DNA of 64,000 nt from Cupriavidus metallidurans CH34 (lineage in GTDB: Bacteria > Pseudomonadota > Gammaproteobacteria > Burkholderiales > Burkholderiaceae). Location: NCBI RefSeq assembly GCF_000196015.1, contig NC_007973.1:558001-622000 (forward strand), given 5' to 3'. Within the stretch, counting starts at the first letter, position 1, and each line of letters begins with the position of its first letter. Below the pieces are notes generated by a model that was given only the letters and a program-made list of their open reading frames with translations, was not told the DNA's origin and did no database searches. The position numbers were made by a program, and so were the translations under genes. Shown here piece after piece: positions 61,011-64,000 of this stretch.

Positions 61011-61532
61011 ATGAAGATGGTCTATCTCGCCGGCTTTGATGTGTTCCGCGAGGACGCGCGCGACTGGGGTGAACAGCTGAAGGCGCTGTGTATGCGGTAT
61101 GGCTATGAAGGCTTGTATCCGCTGGACAAGGCGGCGCCGTCGGGGCTGTCGGGGTCAGCCACGGCACAATGGATCTACGAGGCCAACATCGCGTTGATTC
61201 GTCGCGCCGATGTCGTGATGGCGAATCTCGACGACTTCCGCGGGTCGGGGGAGCCAGACAGCGGTACTGCGTTCGAGGTTGGGTTTGCCGTGGCGCTGGA
61301 GAAGCCCGTCTGGGGCTATGCGGCCGATGCCGGCACGTTGCTGGATCGTGTGCGTGTCAGGACCGATGCCGACGGGAACGCGCGCGATGCGCGCGGTTAT
61401 GTGGTGGAGGACTTCGGCTTGTCGATGAACCTGATGCTGGCTTGCAGCGTGCGGCGGGTGACGGGGGATGCCGAAGCGTGCCTGGCCGCGATGGCCGAAG
61501 CGGACCGCCAACTGGCGGTCCGGAGGGATTGA
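61011..61532 (+). CDS. Nucleoside 2-deoxyribosyltransferase-like protein
   Basis: A 173-residue soluble protein of the nucleoside 2-deoxyribosyltransferase family. It begins MKMVYLAGFDVF, carries VVMANLDDFRGSGEPDSGTAFEVGFAVAL with the D-x-G-T-x-x-E-x-G motif holding the expected catalytic Glu, and ends with a helical tail. The family exchanges bases or cleaves deoxynucleosides in salvage. AGGAGG-like sequence (GGAGG at 60999-61003) sets the ATG at 61011. It is convergent with pqiC. Confidence 0.88.
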   Translation: MKMVYLAGFDVFREDARDWGEQLKALCMRYGYEGLYPLDKAAPSGLSGSATAQWIYEANIALIRRADVVMANLDDFRGSGEPDSGTAFEVGFAVALEKPVWGYAADAGTLLDRVRVRTDADGNARDARGYVVEDFGLSMNLMLACSVRRVTGDAEACLAAMAEADRQLAVRRD

Positions 61533-61536
61533 CGCC

Positions 61537-62124
61537 TCAGCGGCGCAGGGATAGCACGCCGGCGGCGATGTCGGCCGCGGTTGCCGCGACGATCTGGCGA
61601 TAGGCGTTCACCACGCCATCCACCTGACCGGGCGCGGGCAGCTCGGCTTCCGTGCGGCCGCCCAGGACCTTGCCATCGGGCAGCCGGCGTACGGTCCAGG
61701 CGATCGAAGCGCTGGCGCGCTGGCCAGGGTCCGCATCCAGCCGCACTACTTCCGTGGTCACGCGATAGACCGGTTCCACTTCGGACAGGCCCTGCTGATA
61801 GATATCCACGGCACCGAGTTTCGCCTGAAGCTGCTGTGACAGCGCATCGCGCAACTCGTCCGGCAACGGCGCGGACCAGCGCGACAGGTCCAGCATCTTC
61901 ACGACGCCAGCGTTGCCGTCGGCTACCACGAGCTGGGTGCGGTTCAGGCGCTCCGGCACCCTGACCGGCGACACCTCGATCCAGATGGGCTGCGTGCCGG
62001 GTGTCGGGGGCGTGGCGGCCGGTGCGGCTGTGGATGCGAGCGTGTAGTAGCGGGGCTCCGGCGATGCACAGCCGTTGAGCAGCGCGGCGGCCAGCGCCAG
62101 AAGCATCAGCGAGCGTTTCATCAT
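61537..62124 (-). CDS. pqiC: PqiC lipoprotein, intermembrane transport accessory
   Basis: A 195-residue outer-membrane lipoprotein with lipobox LLNGCASPEPRYYTLAS, typical of PqiC and ABC auxiliary lipoproteins. The domain includes IWIEVSPVRVPERLNRTQLVV and YRVTTEVVRLDADPGQ. PqiC forms a ring that receives the PqiB needle at the outer membrane. Its ATG overlaps the pqiB stop (ATGA). Confidence 0.92.
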   Translation of the reverse strand: MMKRSLMLLALAAALLNGCASPEPRYYTLASTAAPAATPPTPGTQPIWIEVSPVRVPERLNRTQLVVADGNAGVVKMLDLSRWSAPLPDELRDALSQQLQAKLGAVDIYQQGLSEVEPVYRVTTEVVRLDADPGQRASASIAWTVRRLPDGKVLGGRTEAELPAPGQVDGVVNAYRQIVAATAADIAAGVLSLRR

Positions 62125-63761
62125 TCCTTCTCCGTCTTCCCACGCAACAGCGCCTCGGGATGGCGCTCGAGATAGTCGGTCAGCGCACGCAGGGACACGG
62201 CCGTGCGCGTCAGTTCCTGCATCATGCGGCGCGTATCCTGCTGCAGCGGCGCGTCCGATGCAAGCGTGCCATTGGCGGCGTTCAGCGTACGTCGTGCATC
62301 CTGCAGCGCGGCGAGTACCTGGGGCGCTACATCGCCGTGCAGTTGGGTCACGAGCTTGTCGGCGTTATCGAGCATCTTGTTCATCGACACCACGCTGGTA
62401 CGCAGATCCTGGCCGATCTGATCGAACGGCACCTTGTCGATCTTGTTGACGATGTCGCCGAGCTTGGCCTGCAACTCATCGAAGGTACCCGGCGTGGTCG
62501 GCAGTTCCGGCATTGTCGCGTTGAGGTCGAGGTCCTTCGGCGGTGGCGCCTTCGGGAAGAAGTCGAGCGCCACGTAGAGCTGACCGGTCAGCAGGTTGCC
62601 AGTGCGCAGTTGCGCGCGCATGCCGCGCTTGACCAGGCCCTGCACGATGCTGCGCTTCTTGGCCTCGTCGGACACATCGCGCTCCCGGAATCCCATGCGC
62701 GACGGGTAGAACTCCACCACTACGGGCATTCGGAATGCCTTTTTGTCGCGCTGGTATTCGATGCCGATCGAGCGCACCTGGCCCACGATCACACCGCGGA
62801 AGTCGACCGGCGCGCCCGGCGACAGGCCGCGCACCGACTGGTCGAAGTTCAGCACTGCCAGCGCTGGCGCCAGTTCTTCAGGCTCCTTCATCGCCTCTGA
62901 CTGGTCCGATGCCAGCAGGAATTGCGTATTCTCGGACGCCGGTTGCGTTGCGGTGGAGTTGTCCGGCGCCTGGAAGGCCACGCCGCCCAACAGCACCGTG
63001 ACCAGCGATTGCGTGGAAAGCTTCAGGCCGTTCGCATCGAGTTTGAGGTCGACGCCGCTGGCGTGCCAGAAGCGGGTGTCGCCATTGACGAGCTTGTCGT
63101 ACGGCTTGTTGACGAACACGCGCAGCGAGATGTCACGCCCGTTCGGGTCGAGCTGGTACGCCACCACCTGGCCTACCTGCACGCGGCGATAGTAGACCGG
63201 CGAGCCGATATCGAGCGAGCCCAAGTCCTGGGCGCGCAGCACGAACTGGCGGCCGGACGCGTCGGCGGTGACCACGGGTGGCACTTCGAGACCGATGAAG
63301 TTGCGCGTGCTTTCCCGTGACTTGCCGGCATCCACGCCGATGTAGGCGCCCGAGAGCAGCGTTTCCAGGCCGGATACGCCACTGATCGCAAAGCGCGGGC
63401 GCACCACCCAGAAACGCGTGTCCTTGACGGCGAAGCTCTCGGCGTCCTTTGTCAGCTCGATCGACGCGATCACGTGCGAGCGATCGGACGCGAGCCGCAC
63501 TGACTTGACCAGGCCGATGTCGACGTCCTTGTAGCGCACGGCGGTCTTGCCCGGTGTCAGCCCGTCGGCGGAGCGGAAGGTGACGTTGATCTCTGGCCCG
63601 CGTGAGGCGAGCGTGTTGATCAGCAGCGAGACGCCGACCACGGCGGCGACAATCGGGATCAGCCACACCAGCGATGGCAGCCAGCGGGCGCGACGCTTGC
63701 GCGCGGGCTGGGGCACGCCACCGGAGGTCGGCGGCGGGGAGGGACTATCGTGATCGGGCAT
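62121..63761 (-). CDS. pqiB: PqiB, MCE-domain intermembrane transport protein
   Basis: A 546-residue protein with an N-terminal helix (WLIPIVAAVVGVSLLINTLAS) and three MCE domains: INVTFRSADGLTPGKTAVRYKDVDIGLV near 55, LDIGSPVYYRRVQVGQVVAYQLD near 180 and RGLSPGAPVDFRGVIVGQVRSIG near 310. The C-terminal coiled coil (about 420-540) forms the central needle through the periplasm. It moves lipids between membranes with PqiA and PqiC. It overlaps pqiA by 17 bp. Confidence 0.95.
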   Translation of the reverse strand: MPDHDSPSPPPTSGGVPQPARKRRARWLPSLVWLIPIVAAVVGVSLLINTLASRGPEINVTFRSADGLTPGKTAVRYKDVDIGLVKSVRLASDRSHVIASIELTKDAESFAVKDTRFWVVRPRFAISGVSGLETLLSGAYIGVDAGKSRESTRNFIGLEVPPVVTADASGRQFVLRAQDLGSLDIGSPVYYRRVQVGQVVAYQLDPNGRDISLRVFVNKPYDKLVNGDTRFWHASGVDLKLDANGLKLSTQSLVTVLLGGVAFQAPDNSTATQPASENTQFLLASDQSEAMKEPEELAPALAVLNFDQSVRGLSPGAPVDFRGVIVGQVRSIGIEYQRDKKAFRMPVVVEFYPSRMGFRERDVSDEAKKRSIVQGLVKRGMRAQLRTGNLLTGQLYVALDFFPKAPPPKDLDLNATMPELPTTPGTFDELQAKLGDIVNKIDKVPFDQIGQDLRTSVVSMNKMLDNADKLVTQLHGDVAPQVLAALQDARRTLNAANGTLASDAPLQQDTRRMMQELTRTAVSLRALTDYLERHPEALLRGKTEKE

Positions 63762-64000
63762 TGTCGGATTCCGGCAATTCGATGGAAGAGGGGTTCGGGG
63801 TCTCGAGCGAGTCCCAAAGTAGGCGCGGGTCGAAGCTCAGCGATGCCAGCATGGTCATCACGACCACCGAGGCAAATGCCAGCGCGCCGGCGCCGGGGAT
63901 GATCGTGGCTAGCGCGCCCGCGCGCACCAGCGAGGCCAGCAGCGCCACCACGAAGATATCAAGCATCGACCAGCGGCCGATGACTTCGACCAGCCCGTAC
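63745..64000 (-). CDS. pqiA: PqiA, C-terminal part; 5' end outside window
   Basis: The last 84 codons of an inner-membrane protein; the frame is open to base 64000. IGRWSMLDIFVVALLASLV followed by a second helix (GAGALAFASVVVMTMLASLSFDPRLLWD) is the conserved C-terminal module of paraquat-inducible protein A. It is first in the pqiABC operon. Confidence 0.92.
   Translation of the reverse strand, partial: YGLVEVIGRWSMLDIFVVALLASLVRAGALATIIPGAGALAFASVVVMTMLASLSFDPRLLWDSLETPNPSSIELPESDNARSR

Overview
The window is high-GC chromosomal DNA from a betaproteobacterium of the family Burkholderiaceae, most likely Cupriavidus or a close Ralstonia relative. I infer this from several blocks familiar in that group: exbB-exbD-lpxK-Trm112-kdsB-adk followed by xseA and sodB, a soluble NAD-dependent formate dehydrogenase operon (fdsGBACD) with a divergent fdsR, a GntP permease/3-hydroxybutyrate dehydrogenase pair with a sigma-54 activator, and modABC/modE. 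No tRNA, rRNA, insertion sequence, phage gene or CRISPR array is visible. The first gene (chalcone isomerase-like) and the last (pqiA) run off the ends.

Layout. 0-5.8 kb: an AEC-type carrier, queG and tsaE (divergent, 16 bp apart), amiC, and an SBF-type transporter. 5.9-9.4 kb: a LysR regulator, a methyltransferase divergent from an XRE/MmyB-type regulator, and an SDR dehydrogenase. 9.4-13.8 kb: a minus-strand run of envelope and nucleotide genes (exbB, exbD, lpxK, Trm112, kdsB, adk). 13.8-14.8 kb: a 1-kb gene-free segment with four degenerate repeats carrying DnaA-box-like triplets in fixed geometry. 14.8-17 kb: xseA and sodB. 17-23.5 kb: a probable oxidative catabolic cluster (two related TetR regulators, an MFS carrier, a diiron oxygenase-like protein, a PaaE-type reductase, a Zn alcohol dehydrogenase). 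23.5-27.5 kb: 3-hydroxybutyrate use under a sigma-54 activator. 27.5-31.7 kb: a CorA/ZntB-type transporter, PPK2 and an M30-type metallopeptidase lipoprotein.

31.7-39 kb: the molybdenum/tungsten enzyme formate dehydrogenase operon and its regulator. 39-43.6 kb: a stand-alone GT51 transglycosylase, an Ldh-family oxidoreductase with a DASS carrier, and a tyrosine phosphatase. 43.6-49.2 kb: divergent pairs pta-ackA and DUF3141-fabI; the DUF3141 protein has a Cys-Asp-His arrangement resembling PHA synthases. 49.3-53.3 kb: a small RRM-like protein, modE, a CYTH protein, and modCBA behind a clear ModE operator. 53.4-56.4 kb: a 5'-nucleotidase-family lipoprotein and a Sel1-repeat protein. 56.4-60.6 kb: a chaperone-usher fimbrial operon that seems to lack its tip adhesin and has an AT-rich upstream region. 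61-64 kb: a nucleoside deoxyribosyltransferase-like gene and pqiABC.

Functional threads. Molybdenum uptake (modABC/modE) sits about 11 kb from the enzyme that consumes it (fds), and both have regulators with ModE-like DNA-binding domains. Acyl/PHB metabolism recurs (3-hydroxybutyrate dehydrogenase, SDR acyl dehydrogenase, phosphotransacylase/acetate kinase, FabI, PhaC-like DUF3141). Starts were chosen from ribosome-binding sites, overlaps with neighbours and family length; where the choice is open the entry says so.
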